Positions 1 through 7,873 of a DNA stretch of 42,809 nt are shown in pieces. The translations under genes were made by a program, and so were the position numbers. Position 1 is the first letter of the stretch. Each line of letters starts with the position of its first letter. The notes under the pieces are model-generated. The model saw only the letters and a list, made by a program, of their open reading frames with translations, did no database searches and had not been told where the DNA came from. Source of the DNA: Bradyrhizobium sp. S69 (GTDB lineage Bacteria; Pseudomonadota; Alphaproteobacteria; Rhizobiales; Xanthobacteraceae). Where the stretch lies: NCBI RefSeq assembly GCF_009766005.1, contig NZ_LMUK01000050.1, positions 46,144 to 88,952 of the forward strand, given 5' to 3'.

Positions 1-971
1 TTCAGCATCGCGATACGGTCGATGCCCATGCCCCAGGCGAAACCCTGGTAGATTTCGGGATCGATGCCGCAGGCCCGCAGCACGTTGGGGTGCACCATGC
101 CGCAGCCGAGAATCTCCAGCCAGTCCTCGCCCTCGCCAAAGCGAATCTCGCCCTTGTCGCGCCGGCACTGGATGTCGACTTCGAGCGAGGGCTCGGTGAA
201 CGGAAAGAACGACGGCCGGAACCGCATGTTGATGTTGTCGACCTCGAAGAACGCCTTGCAGAACTCGTGCAGGATCCATTTGAGGTGGCCAAGGTGCGAC
301 CCCTTGTCGATGACGAGGCCCTCGACCTGGTGAAACTGCGGCGTGTGCGTGGCGTCGGAGTCGATCCGATAGGTGCGGCCCGGGCAGATGATGCGGATCG
401 GCGGCTGTTGCGTCAGCATGGTGCGGACCTGCACCGGCGAGGTGTGGGTGCGCAACAGCATGCGCGAGCCGTCTTCCTTCGGATTGAAGAAGAACGTGTC
501 GTGCATCTCCCGCGCCGGATGGCCCTCTGGGAAATTCAGCTTTGTAAAGTTGTAGTCGTCGGTCTCGATGTCGGGACCTTCGGCGACGGCAAAGCCCATG
601 TCGGCAAAGATAGTCGTCAGCTCATCCATCACCTGGCTGAGCGGATGGATGCGGCCGGCTTCCGCGGGCGCCTCGCGCAGCGGCAGCGTGACGTCGATGG
701 TCTCGGAGGCCAGCCGTGCATCGAGCGCGGCCGATTTCAGGATATCGCGACGCGCGGTCAGCGCCTGCGTAACACTGTCCTTGGCGAGGTTGATGGCCGC
801 GCCCTGCGTCTTGCGTTCGTCGGGCGACATCTTGCCGAGCGTCGAAAGCAATGCCGAGATCGAGCCCTTCTTGCCGAGGGCCGCGACCCGCACCGCTTCA
901 AGCGTGGCTTCGTCGCTCGCGGCGGCGATATCAGCGAGGACTTGGGATTCGAGTTGAGCGAGGTCGGTCAT
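1..971 (-). CDS. pheS: Phenylalanine--tRNA ligase alpha subunit (3' end cut by window edge)
   Basis: Charges tRNA-Phe with phenylalanine in the cytoplasm as part of an alpha2beta2 class II synthetase. The reading frame from ATG at 971 begins MTDLAQLESQVLADI and stays open to the window edge for about 323 codons. The N-terminal coiled-coil region is followed by the catalytic core, including RTYRIDSDATHTPQFHQVEG (motif 2 region), and near the edge GFAWGMGIDRIAML (motif 3). The family is usually about 360 residues, so only the last few tens are missing. It is the last visible gene of the minus-strand infC-rpmI-rplT-pheS group, and pheT is expected just outside the window. A palindromic repeat separates it from rplT. 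Confidence 0.97.
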   Translation of the reverse strand, partial: MTDLAQLESQVLADIAAASDEATLEAVRVAALGKKGSISALLSTLGKMSPDERKTQGAAINLAKDSVTQALTARRDILKSAALDARLASETIDVTLPLREAPAEAGRIHPLSQVMDELTTIFADMGFAVAEGPDIETDDYNFTKLNFPEGHPAREMHDTFFFNPKEDGSRMLLRTHTSPVQVRTMLTQQPPIRIICPGRTYRIDSDATHTPQFHQVEGLVIDKGSHLGHLKWILHEFCKAFFEVDNINMRFRPSFFPFTEPSLEVDIQCRRDKGEIRFGEGEDWLEILGCGMVHPNVLRACGIDPEIYQGFAWGMGIDRIAML

Positions 972-1021
972 GGCAACGGCCACCTTTTGGGAGCGCACTT
1001 GCGGTCCGGCAAAACGAGGCC

Positions 1022-1112
1022 GTCATCATCCGCGAAAGCGGATGATCCAGTAACCCCCGGGGTCAAGATGTAGCTCGGTGGTTACTGGATGCCCCGCTTT
1101 CGCGGGGCATGA
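1022..1112. repeat. Palindromic intergenic repeat between rplT and pheS
   Basis: The two arms share ATCCAGTAAC/GTTACTGGAT and CCGCGAAAGCGG-like cores, giving an imperfect cruciform of about 90 bases with a short centre around 1055-1078. It lies between rplT and pheS and could shape mRNA processing or termination. It resembles the short palindromic repeats common between genes in Bradyrhizobium-type genomes; that family assignment is from memory. Confidence 0.75.
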
Positions 1113-1149
1113 CACCGGAATTGTCAGACGTGGGGCAGCGATCGGAAGC

Positions 1150-1509
1150 TTACGCCGCGAGTGCGGCCTTGGCCTTTTCAGCGATCGCCTGGAACGCCAC
1201 CGGTTCGGTGATGGCGAGATCCGACAGCACCTTGCGGTCCACGGTGATGCCGGACTTGGAGAGACCGTTGATGAAGACGCTGTAGGTCATGCCGAACGGG
1301 CGGATCGCGGCGTTGATGCGCTGGATCCAGAGCGCGCGGAAGGTGCGCTTCTTGCGCTTGCGGTCGCGGAAGGCATATTGGCCGGCCTTGTCGACCGCGG
1401 CCTTGGCGGCGCGAATGGTGTTCTTGCGGCGGCCGGAGAAACCCTTGGCGGCCTTGTAGACTTTCTTGTGCTTGGCGTGAGAGGTCACACCGCGTTTAAC
1501 GCGAGACAT
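1150..1509 (-). CDS. rplT: 50S ribosomal protein L20
   Basis: Binds 23S rRNA and is needed for early assembly of the large subunit; in several bacteria it also represses its own operon. The 119-residue product starts MSRVKRGVTSHAKHKKVYKAAKGFSGRRKNTIRAAK and continues with the conserved RKRKKRTFRALWIQRINAA segment. Length and sequence are typical of the family. It lies 79 bases downstream of rpmI on the same strand, the standard L35-L20 pairing. The start ATG at 1509 is preceded by a purine-rich GGAGACC ribosome binding site. Confidence 0.98.
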   Translation of the reverse strand: MSRVKRGVTSHAKHKKVYKAAKGFSGRRKNTIRAAKAAVDKAGQYAFRDRKRKKRTFRALWIQRINAAIRPFGMTYSVFINGLSKSGITVDRKVLSDLAITEPVAFQAIAEKAKAALAA

Positions 1510-1588
1510 GACTGGTCTCCTTTATGAAAAAATGGGTGACAGATCGCCGCGCGGACGCGGCTCGGCTAAAGTGGAAACGCGACCGCGA

Positions 1589-1789
1589 TCAGGCGTTCGG
1601 CAAGAAATACTTCTTGACGTTATCGCCGTCGGTCTTGAACAGCACGCGGGTGCCGCGAAGCTGACGAATCTGCTTCTTCGTCCGCTTGATCATGCCGTGG
1701 CGTTTGCCGGCGTGGGCGGACATCACTTTGCCGGTGCCAGTCACCTTGAAGCGCTTCTTAGCGCCTGACTTCGTCTTCAGCTTGGGCAT
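1589..1789 (-). CDS. rpmI: 50S ribosomal protein L35
   Basis: Small, very basic large-subunit protein of 66 residues beginning MPKLKTKSGAKKRFKVTGTG, followed by the usual KRHGMIKRTKKQIRQLRGT core. Length fits the family exactly. A GGAGAG ribosome binding site lies just before the ATG at 1789. It is the first gene of the rpmI-rplT-pheS block. In many bacteria infC sits directly upstream; here infC is about 860 bases away, with an opposite-strand gene between them, so rpmI probably has its own promoter in 1790-2050. Confidence 0.98.
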   Translation of the reverse strand: MPKLKTKSGAKKRFKVTGTGKVMSAHAGKRHGMIKRTKKQIRQLRGTRVLFKTDGDNVKKYFLPNA

Positions 1790-1811
1790 TTGGCTCTCCT
1801 ATGGCCGCAGG

Positions 1812-1836
1812 AAAACGCGCCCAAAGGGGCGCTTTT
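1812..1836. terminator. Hairpin with A and T tracts upstream of rpmI
   Basis: A perfect 6-bp stem GCGCCC/GGGCGC (1817-1822 and 1827-1832) with loop AAAG is flanked by AAAA on the left and TTTT on the right, so it looks terminator-like on both strands. On the minus strand it lies 23 bases before the rpmI start, where it could act as an attenuator or as an autoregulatory leader structure. No transcript evidence. Confidence 0.5.
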
Positions 1837-2052
1837 GCGGCTAAAATGCTCGTTAGAGCGTTGAAAGTGCTAGGATATTTCCGAAATGAAATAACCCGCA
1901 CGGACATCGACACGGCAGCCCTTGATCAGCCGGGCGATGAAGCTGGGGCTTATGACAGAGACAAATGAAATTGGCAACGCTGAACCGCGGAACCGAATCC
2001 CCCGACACATCGTCGGCCGCTGATCGCGGCGTAGCCCGAAAACGAGGGAAAA

Positions 2053-2481
2053 ATGTCAATTTCAGCCCGAATGACGGCCGTTTTGGCCGATTCCAGCCGC
2101 TTCCGTGGGTCCAAGCGTATTTTGCTCGCAGGCCTTGCCGTTGCCATGGCCGCCGCGTCGCCGGGCGCCCATGCCAGGCCGGCCGTGACGGCCGGGGCCT
2201 ATGATGGCACCTGGAACGTGGTGTTCTTCACCCAGGCGGGCAGTTGCAGCTCGACCAACAGCGTTCCGTTCGCGGTGGCCGGCCGAAGCGTCTCGTCGGC
2301 GGGCGGCGGCAAGGTCACTGGCGGCATCAGCCGCGGCGGTGTCGTCGCGGTCAACATCTCGGTCGGTGCATCGCACGCCAGCGGTAGCGGCCGGCTCGCC
2401 GGCAATTCAGGCACCGGCCGCTGGAGCGGTATCATCACCGGCGATAAATGCAGCGGCAGCTGGCAGGCGACGCGAAGCTGA
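2053..2481 (+). CDS. Small secreted protein of unknown function
   Basis: Predicted 142-residue exported protein. Residues 1-41 form a signal peptide with a basic start, a hydrophobic core (ILLAGLAVAMAAA) and a likely cleavage after AHA. The mature part is rich in Gly, Ser and Val, begins AYDGTWNVVFFTQAGSC and has only two cysteines, C65 and C133, which could form a disulfide. The pattern (GTW near the start, Cys-Gly-x-Trp near the end) resembles small secreted beta-rich proteins common in Rhizobiales; no function is known to me. The ribosome binding site GAGGG lies just before the ATG at 2053. It is oriented against its neighbours, and a hairpin follows the stop. Confidence 0.8.
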   Translation: MSISARMTAVLADSSRFRGSKRILLAGLAVAMAAASPGAHARPAVTAGAYDGTWNVVFFTQAGSCSSTNSVPFAVAGRSVSSAGGGKVTGGISRGGVVAVNISVGASHASGSGRLAGNSGTGRWSGIITGDKCSGSWQATRS

Positions 2482-2503
2482 ATTCGTGGCGGCCCACGAA
2501 AAC

Positions 2504-2529
2504 GGCCCGCCAGATCGTTCTGACGGGCC
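2504..2529 (+). terminator. Hairpin after the secreted-protein gene
   Basis: GGCCCG (2504-2509) pairs with CGGGCC (2524-2529), and inside it CAGA pairs with TCTG across a TCGT loop. It starts 23 bases after the stop of the secreted-protein gene. No long T-tract follows, so it is a weak intrinsic terminator at best. Confidence 0.5.
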
Positions 2530-2580
2530 ACATTCAAATTCGCGCAAATTCTCGAACCAAATTCAGATAGCGATCCTGCT

Positions 2581-2640
2581 CCATAGCGTTTTTCGAGCGA
2601 AGTGGATGCCGGTTCGCGTCAAGAAAACGCGTCAAAACAG
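2581..2640. repeat. Intergenic repeat downstream of infC
   Basis: Contains AGTGGATGCCGGTTCGCGT followed by CAAGAAAACGCGTCAAAAC. It is related to the repeat at 22218-22290, which carries the reverse-complement phrase ACCGGTATCCACTT. It lies between the 3' ends of infC (minus) and the secreted-protein gene (plus). Such copies are frequent between genes in Bradyrhizobium-type genomes (from memory). Confidence 0.6.
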
Positions 2641-2649
2641 GAATCCGGA

Positions 2650-3189
2650 TCAACGCGGCGCCAGCACCATCACGACCTGACGTCCCTCGAACCGCGCATC
2701 CTGTTCGACCTTGGCGAACTCGGCGACGTCGGCCTTGACCTTGTCGAGCAGCTTGGTGCCGATCTCCTGGTGGGCCATTTCGCGGCCACGGTAGCGCAAG
2801 GTGATCTTGACCTTGTCGCCTTCCTCGAAGAAACGCTGCATCGCCCGCATCTTCACGTCGTAATCGTGATCGTCGATCATCGGCCGCAGCTTGATCTCCT
2901 TGATCTCGACGACCTTCTGTTTCTTGCGGGCTTCGGCGGCTTTCTTCTGCGCCGAATATTTGAACTTCCCGTAGTCCATGATCTTGCAGACGGGAGGACT
3001 GGTGTTCGGCGAAATCTCGACCAGATCCATGCCGGCCTCGGCGGCCATCTTGATGGCGGCCACGGTCTCGACCGTGCCGTGATTCAGGCCGGTCTGATCG
3101 ATCAGCTGGATTTGTGCGTTGCGGATTTCATCGTTGGTGCGCGGCCCGTCTTTGGCGGCGGCGGGCGGGGCTCTGTTGGGACGGCGAAT
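2650..3189 (-). CDS. infC: Translation initiation factor IF-3, ATT start
   Basis: IF-3 binds the 30S subunit, prevents premature joining of the 50S and checks the start codon. Reading from ATT at 3189 gives 179 residues starting (M)RRPNRAPPAAAKDGPRTN, followed by DEIRNAQIQLIDQTGLNHG, CKIMDYGKFKYSAQKKAAEA and GREMAHQEIGTKLL, all typical of IF-3. The first in-frame ATG/GTG lies far inside the conserved N-domain, which rules it out. A GGAGAG ribosome binding site (3196-3201) lies 6 bases before the ATT. Rare starts in infC allow autoregulation, because IF-3 discriminates against them. It is separated from rpmI by an opposite-strand gene. Confidence 0.96.
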   Translation of the reverse strand: MRRPNRAPPAAAKDGPRTNDEIRNAQIQLIDQTGLNHGTVETVAAIKMAAEAGMDLVEISPNTSPPVCKIMDYGKFKYSAQKKAAEARKKQKVVEIKEIKLRPMIDDHDYDVKMRAMQRFFEEGDKVKITLRYRGREMAHQEIGTKLLDKVKADVAEFAKVEQDARFEGRQVVMVLAPR

Positions 3190-3491
3190 GGGTAACTCTC
3201 CAAGGTTGTGAACGAAGGCGATAGTTTGAAGGAATAAGGCTCAGCGAGCAAGCAAACTCGCACGTAGATGCTCGAAAACCGTCAAATGCGAGACATTTTG
3301 GTCACGGCGGACAACGCCGGCCGGTGCGAAATGTTCAGATCAGCCCACATAGAGCGCAAGCGCCCGCTCCGCAAGCGCGACCGCAAGCCGCGATCTGGTC
3401 TCCGTTGACGGCTGCAGCGGGCTCGACCAAACAGCAACCGACCGGCAAGACGTTCAAGAGATGAAAGATTCCTGCAAGTGATGAAAGATTC
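3190..3491. other. Divergent intergenic region infC / alpha-beta hydrolase
   Basis: About 300 bases without a supported gene. It must hold the promoters for infC (leftward) and the hydrolase (rightward), but I see no convincing -35/-10 pair. Visible structure: a 12-base direct repeat, GATGAAAGATTC, at 3460-3471 and 3480-3491 with a 20-base period, ending directly at the hydrolase start codon; and three copies of CGCAAGC between about 3357 and 3395. Confidence 0.5.
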
Positions 3492-4289
3492 ATGACCCAG
3501 CCATCGGCGTCCCCATCTGATCCGGAACCGGCTTTTATCGAGGTTGGCCAGGATGATTCCCGCCGCCGCATTGCGGTTCGTGCCCGGGACGGCGGCGGTC
3601 CGGGACTGTTCTGGCTGGGTGGCTTCCACTCGGACATGCAGGGCACCAAGGCGCTGGCGCTGGACCAATGGGCCGCCGCGCATCATCGCGCCTGCGTCCG
3701 GTTCGATTATTCCGGCCATGGCGAATCCGGCGGCACATTCGCCGACGGCACCATTGGGCGCTGGCTCGAGGAGGGCCTCGCGGTGTTCGACCGGTTTTGC
3801 GTCGGCCCGCAGGTCGTTGTCGGCTCCTCGATGGGCGGCTGGATGGCGCTGTTGCTGGCGCGCGCGATTATCCGGCGGGCGGAAAATCGCGCGGCGTTGG
3901 CCGGATTGGTGCTGATCGCGCCGGCGCCGGATTTCACCGAAGCGTTGATGTGGAAAGGCTTTTCGCCTGAGATTCGCCAGGAAATCGAGACCAAGGGAAT
4001 GTGGCTGCGGCCCTCGGCCTATGGCGACGAGCCCTATCCGATCACGCGCGCACTGATCGAAGAGGGCCGTCACCATCTGCTGCTGGGCAGCGCCATCGAG
4101 GTCGGGTGCCCGGTGCGCATCCTCCAGGGCGCGCAGGATCCGGACGTACCATGGCAGCATGCCTTTGCGCTGGCGCAGCGGCTGCCGGCCGACGACGTGG
4201 TGCTGACCATGATCCAGGACGGCGATCACCGGCTGTCGCGGCCGCAGGACATCGCCCGCATCATCGCTGCGGTGGCGGAGATGGGGTGA
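3492..4289 (+). CDS. Alpha/beta-fold serine hydrolase
   Basis: Cytoplasmic hydrolase of 265 residues, no signal peptide. It has an oxyanion-hole region FWLGGFHSDMQGTKA (about 40-54), the nucleophile elbow GSSMGG with Ser113, a likely acid Asp216 in GAQDPDVPW, and His246 in GDHRLS, so a full Ser-Asp-His triad is present. The sequence resembles the ABHD10-like/palmitoyl-thioesterase branch of the fold, which cleaves ester or thioester bonds; the actual substrate cannot be told. The start ATG at 3492 follows directly on a 12-base direct repeat and lacks a clear Shine-Dalgarno. The NTF2-like gene follows about 55 bases downstream on the same strand. Confidence 0.9.
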   Translation: MTQPSASPSDPEPAFIEVGQDDSRRRIAVRARDGGGPGLFWLGGFHSDMQGTKALALDQWAAAHHRACVRFDYSGHGESGGTFADGTIGRWLEEGLAVFDRFCVGPQVVVGSSMGGWMALLLARAIIRRAENRAALAGLVLIAPAPDFTEALMWKGFSPEIRQEIETKGMWLRPSAYGDEPYPITRALIEEGRHHLLLGSAIEVGCPVRILQGAQDPDVPWQHAFALAQRLPADDVVLTMIQDGDHRLSRPQDIARIIAAVAEMG

Positions 4290-4343
4290 GTTTTGTCATC
4301 GTCCGCGAACGCGGAGCATGACGGCGTCAAAGGAGAAACACGC

Positions 4344-4814
4344 ATGAACCCTTCAACCATGCTCCGCACGTTCTGCGATGCGGTCGAACGGCGTAACGGC
4401 GCGGCGTTCGCGGCGCTGTTCGCCGAGGATGGCGTCTATCACGATGTGTTCTATGGCGCCTTCGCCGGCCGCGCGAACATCGCCGCGATGATCGACGACT
4501 GGTTTTATCGCACCGCTGAGGATTTTCGCTGGGACATGCATGCGCCCGTCAGCGACGGCGAAACGCTCTACGCGCGCTACACCTTCAGCTACCGATCGAC
4601 GCTGCCTGAGGCGAACGGAGCGCGCGTCATGTTCGAGGGCGTCGCGATCATGAAGCTGCGCGATGGCGAGATCACCGAGTATCACGAGGTCGCCAACACC
4701 GCGCCGGGCTTCGTCGACATGAATTTCGCGCCCGAGCGCATCGCCAAGATCGCCGCCAGACAAGGCGCGGCATTAAGGGCACGCCCCGAGATGAAGCGGC
4801 ATCTGGCGGAGTGA
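4344..4814 (+). CDS. NTF2-like (SnoaL-type) protein
   Basis: A 156-residue protein with the nuclear-transport-factor-2-like cone fold, a scaffold used by small ester/lactone-acting enzymes and ligand-binding proteins. Typical features are the opening helix LRTFCDAVERRNGAAFAALFAEDGVYHD, FYGAFAGRANIAAMIDDWF and the later strands MFEGVAIMKLRDGEITEYHE. I chose ATG 4344 because AGGAG lies 8 bases upstream; a longer frame from 4293 exists but has no ribosome binding site. It probably forms a transcription unit with the upstream hydrolase. Substrate unknown. Confidence 0.82.
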   Translation: MNPSTMLRTFCDAVERRNGAAFAALFAEDGVYHDVFYGAFAGRANIAAMIDDWFYRTAEDFRWDMHAPVSDGETLYARYTFSYRSTLPEANGARVMFEGVAIMKLRDGEITEYHEVANTAPGFVDMNFAPERIAKIAARQGAALRARPEMKRHLAE

Positions 4815-4821
4815 TCGCCCG

Positions 4822-5619
4822 CTACGGCGGCGGCTTTGCCATCGGCTTGCGCTGCGCCAGCGCGGCCACCGTCGAGGTCCCGATCGGGCCCTGCTCGTCG
4901 TAGAGGGTGCACTCGCCGATCGCGACGCCGTTGGTGGCTTGATGGTTGGCGACCTCGAAGCCGATCCATGGCGTGACCGGAAGGCGATGCAGATACAGCG
5001 TCACGTCGCTGTTGATATAGCCAAGGCCATGATCGCCGGCATTGGCGAAGGGGCTGGCGAAATCCGCGGCGACCGCGACCCGCACGAACGGCGTTAGCGG
5101 CGCGCCCTCGACCAGGTCGCGGACTTCGCTCATCCATAGCCGGCGCGGGCCGATGGTACCCATCGCACCTACGATCGGCCGGGTGGTCCATTTGCCATTC
5201 ATGCCGAGGCGCGGATCGGTGGGCGCGGGAATATCCGCCGGCGCCGGGACATCCCAGTTCGGCGTGGTCCAGACCACGCCTTCGGGATTTTGCGTCTGGC
5301 GCAATAATTGGCAGGAGCCGCGCGCCATGCTGACGCCGCCCGAGAAAAATTCAGCCTCGACCACCCGGATACGCAGGCCGTCGCGGACGATGCGCGACTT
5401 GATCTCGATCGGCGCGAAGCCCGGCAGGCGAAACATGTCCACCGTGAGCCGCGCCGGCACGAAATCGTCGGCGCCGTGGCGCTGTTCGATGACGAAAGCG
5501 ATCAGCCCGATGACGACGCGCCCGTGCAGCGATTTCGGATCCCACGGGCCATTCGACGCTGGAGTCGGCAGATAGGCGTCGTGGACGGGATCGTGGGTAA
5601 AGAACGGTTGATTTGTCAT
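4822..5619 (-). CDS. Acyl-CoA thioesterase family protein (double hotdog)
   Basis: A 265-residue protein resembling TesB-like thioesterases, which hydrolyse acyl-CoA to free acid and CoA with two tandem hotdog domains. The N-terminal half has LHGRVVIGLIAFVIEQ and RLTVDMFRLPGFAPIE; the C-terminal half has DVTLYLHRLPVTPWIGFEV and GIGECTLYDEQGPIGTSTV-like text (read here as VAIGECTLYDEQGPIG), the usual end of the second hotdog. Start chosen at ATG 5619; an upstream ATG at 5697 would overlap queG by 20 bases and lacks the conserved beginning. It follows queG in the same direction and may be co-transcribed. Substrate not determinable. Confidence 0.8.
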   Translation of the reverse strand: MTNQPFFTHDPVHDAYLPTPASNGPWDPKSLHGRVVIGLIAFVIEQRHGADDFVPARLTVDMFRLPGFAPIEIKSRIVRDGLRIRVVEAEFFSGGVSMARGSCQLLRQTQNPEGVVWTTPNWDVPAPADIPAPTDPRLGMNGKWTTRPIVGAMGTIGPRRLWMSEVRDLVEGAPLTPFVRVAVAADFASPFANAGDHGLGYINSDVTLYLHRLPVTPWIGFEVANHQATNGVAIGECTLYDEQGPIGTSTVAALAQRKPMAKPPP

Positions 5620-5677
5620 GGCGCGGAACCATGGCGGATTCCACGCGATGAAATCAAGGGCCGCTTCGCGAAGGTCC

Positions 5678-6817
5678 TCATGATGAGGATGCAACATCCG
5701 CCTGAGAGAGCTGCCATTCCGCGCGCACGCTCTCGTTGGTCTCGGCGCCGATCGCATCGGATGCGAGCGCCGCAAATTCATCCGGCGCCATCAATTGCGA
5801 CAGCGCCCAAACCGCGGCGCCACGAACCAGCGGGCTCTCGTCATCGAGCAGGCGTCGCGCCTCGTCCGCTAAAGCTGCATCATCGGCATTGCCGATCGCC
5901 GTCAGCACATTGCGGATAAATCGGTCGCGGCCGATCCGCTTTACTGGCGACTTGGTGAACAGGCTGCGAAAGGCCGCATCGTCGAGCCGGGCCAGTTCGG
6001 CCAACGGCGGTGCGCGCAAGGCGTCGCGCGCGGCGAGTTTTATCTCGCGGCCTTGTTGGGCGAACTTGTTCCACGGGCAGGCGGCAAGGCAATCGTCGCA
6101 GCCATAGATGTGGTTGCCGATGGCTTTGCGGAACTGGTGTGGGATAGGTCCCTTGTTCTCGATCGTGAGGTAGGAAATGCAACGCCGCGCATCCAGTCTG
6201 TAGGGCGCGGGAAACGCCGCGGTCGGGCAGATATCGAGGCAGGCACGGCAGGAGCCGCAATGATCGGTCTCAGGCGCGTCGCGCGGCAGATCCGCCGCGG
6301 TGAAGATCGCGCCGAGAAACAGCCAGGACCCGAACTCACGCGAGACAAGGTTGGTGTGCTTGCCCTGCCAGCCCAGCCCCGCCGCCTGTGCCAACGGCTT
6401 TTCCATCACCGCCGCGGTATCGACGAACACCTTGACCTCGGAGCCGGATTGCGCGGCCAGCCAGCGTGCCAGCGCCTTCAGCCGCTTCTTGATCACGTCA
6501 TGATAATCGTCGCCTTGCGCATAGACCGAGATCGCGCCGCTGGTGCGGTGTTGCAGGATATCAAGCGGATTTTCGTCGGGCCCGTAATTGACGCCGAGCA
6601 TGATCACCGAGCGCACGCCGGGCCACAACACGCGCGGATCCATGCGGCGTTCCGGCGAAGCCGCGAGCCAGTCCATGTCGCCATGGGCGCCTTCGTCGAT
6701 AAAGGCGCGGAAATGCCGCGCCACCTCCGCGATCGCATCGGGATCGGTGACGCCGGCGCAGTCGAAACCGAGCGCGCGCGCTTCGTGGGTGAGAGCTTGT
6801 TTGAGAGGCAATGTCAT
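5678..6817 (-). CDS. queG: Epoxyqueuosine reductase
   Basis: Cobalamin- and Fe-S-dependent enzyme that reduces epoxyqueuosine to queuosine in the wobble position of GUN-anticodon tRNAs, the last step of queuosine synthesis. The 379 residues carry an N-terminal cobalamin-binding domain with the catalytic-type Asp133 in FVDTAAV, a ferredoxin-like domain with C187, C190, C193 and C197 (CGSCRACLDICP) and C240, C243, C247 (CDDCLAACP) for two 4Fe-4S clusters, and a C-terminal HEAT-like tail. Length matches the family. Start MTLPLKQALTHEAR at 6817. Confidence 0.97.
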   Translation of the reverse strand: MTLPLKQALTHEARALGFDCAGVTDPDAIAEVARHFRAFIDEGAHGDMDWLAASPERRMDPRVLWPGVRSVIMLGVNYGPDENPLDILQHRTSGAISVYAQGDDYHDVIKKRLKALARWLAAQSGSEVKVFVDTAAVMEKPLAQAAGLGWQGKHTNLVSREFGSWLFLGAIFTAADLPRDAPETDHCGSCRACLDICPTAAFPAPYRLDARRCISYLTIENKGPIPHQFRKAIGNHIYGCDDCLAACPWNKFAQQGREIKLAARDALRAPPLAELARLDDAAFRSLFTKSPVKRIGRDRFIRNVLTAIGNADDAALADEARRLLDDESPLVRGAAVWALSQLMAPDEFAALASDAIGAETNESVRAEWQLSQADVASSS

Positions 6818-6830
6818 GACGTCGGTGGTG

Positions 6831-6944
6831 CTTCACCTCTCCCATAGGGAGAGGTCGGCACGCGAAGCGTGACGGGTGAGGGGTTTTTGCCCAACGATAG
6901 TTCGTAACCCCTCACCCCAACCCTCTCCCAACGGGAGAGGGAGC
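6831..6944. repeat. Palindromic repeat CTCTCCC...GGGAGAGG
   Basis: Two nested hairpins: CCTCTCCC/GGGAGAGG at both ends and GGGTGAGGGG/CCCCTCACCC in the middle, spanning the gap between queG and the GST gene. The same opening phrase, CTTCACCTCTCCC, reappears at the right edge of the window (42796-42809). This is a common short repeat type in Bradyrhizobium-like genomes (from memory). Confidence 0.75.
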
Positions 6945-6989
6945 CTGCCGTCATCGTTGAAAGTCCAATGCCTAATTGGAGAGATTGAT

Positions 6990-7682
6990 TCAGAAGTCGA
7001 GATCCACGTAGGTGCGCGACGCCGGCACGCCCGCCAGCCATTCGCTCAGCAACGGACGGAACGACGGGCGGGATTTCACCCGCGCGTACCACGCCTTTGC
7101 CGCGTCGTCCTCGATCCATGGCACGTCGCCCAGATAGTCGATCGCCGAAAGATGCGCCGCGGCGGCGAGATCCGCATAGGTCAATTGATCGCCGGCGAGA
7201 TAATTTCGCGTCTTCGCCAGCCAGCCGATATAGGCCAGATGATAGCGCACATTTGCCTTGGCGGCGCGGATCACATCCGCGGCCGGCGCGCCGCCGCCAT
7301 CATCCTCGCTCATGAAGCGCTTGTAGATGCGCTCGGTGACCAATGGATTGGAGGCTTCCTCGAAGAACTTCTCGTTGAACCAGGCCATCAGCCGGCGCAC
7401 CTCGATACGTTCGATCGACGTCGTCGGCATCAGCCGGCGATTGTCCATCTCGCCGCCATAGGTCTCATCGAGATATTCGGTGATCACCCCGGCACCGGGG
7501 ACCGGTGGTATTCCTTCCGCGATCAATACCGGCGTGGTGCCGGCCGGATTGAGCGCCAGGAAAGCCTCGCGCCGCTCCCACACCCGCTCTTCCACCAATC
7601 TCAGGTCGAGGCCATGCTCGCCCAGCGCCAGGCGGATGAAGCGCGAATGCGGACAGAAGGGGTGGTGGAATAGCGTGAACAT
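6990..7682 (-). CDS. Glutathione S-transferase family protein
   Basis: A 230-residue cytosolic protein with the thioredoxin-like N-domain (MFTLFHHPFCPHSRFIRLALGEHG; the CPHS segment near residue 10 lies where the GST catalytic Ser/Cys sits) and the glutathione-binding loop NPAGTTPVLI followed by GVITEYLDETYGG. The rest is an all-helical C-terminal domain with YADLAAAAHLSAIDYLGDVPW. It probably conjugates or reduces small electrophiles, but the substrate cannot be told. It is divergent from uppP, with about 190 bases between them. Confidence 0.93.
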   Translation of the reverse strand: MFTLFHHPFCPHSRFIRLALGEHGLDLRLVEERVWERREAFLALNPAGTTPVLIAEGIPPVPGAGVITEYLDETYGGEMDNRRLMPTTSIERIEVRRLMAWFNEKFFEEASNPLVTERIYKRFMSEDDGGGAPAADVIRAAKANVRYHLAYIGWLAKTRNYLAGDQLTYADLAAAAHLSAIDYLGDVPWIEDDAAKAWYARVKSRPSFRPLLSEWLAGVPASRTYVDLDF

Positions 7683-7873
7683 GAGCCCTTGATAATTTTG
7701 TGGTGCTTAACAAACCATCACCGCCTGACACGGCGCGTGTGACGCAAGTTGCGCGCCAAACTACCTAAGCGGTGGAACGAGGCAACCCGTGTTTTCGCAT
7801 TTTGACGTTGCGGCGGACAAGCGAATAAGCGAGAAGAACCCGGCCTTTTTGCCTCATATAACGGACCTAAACC

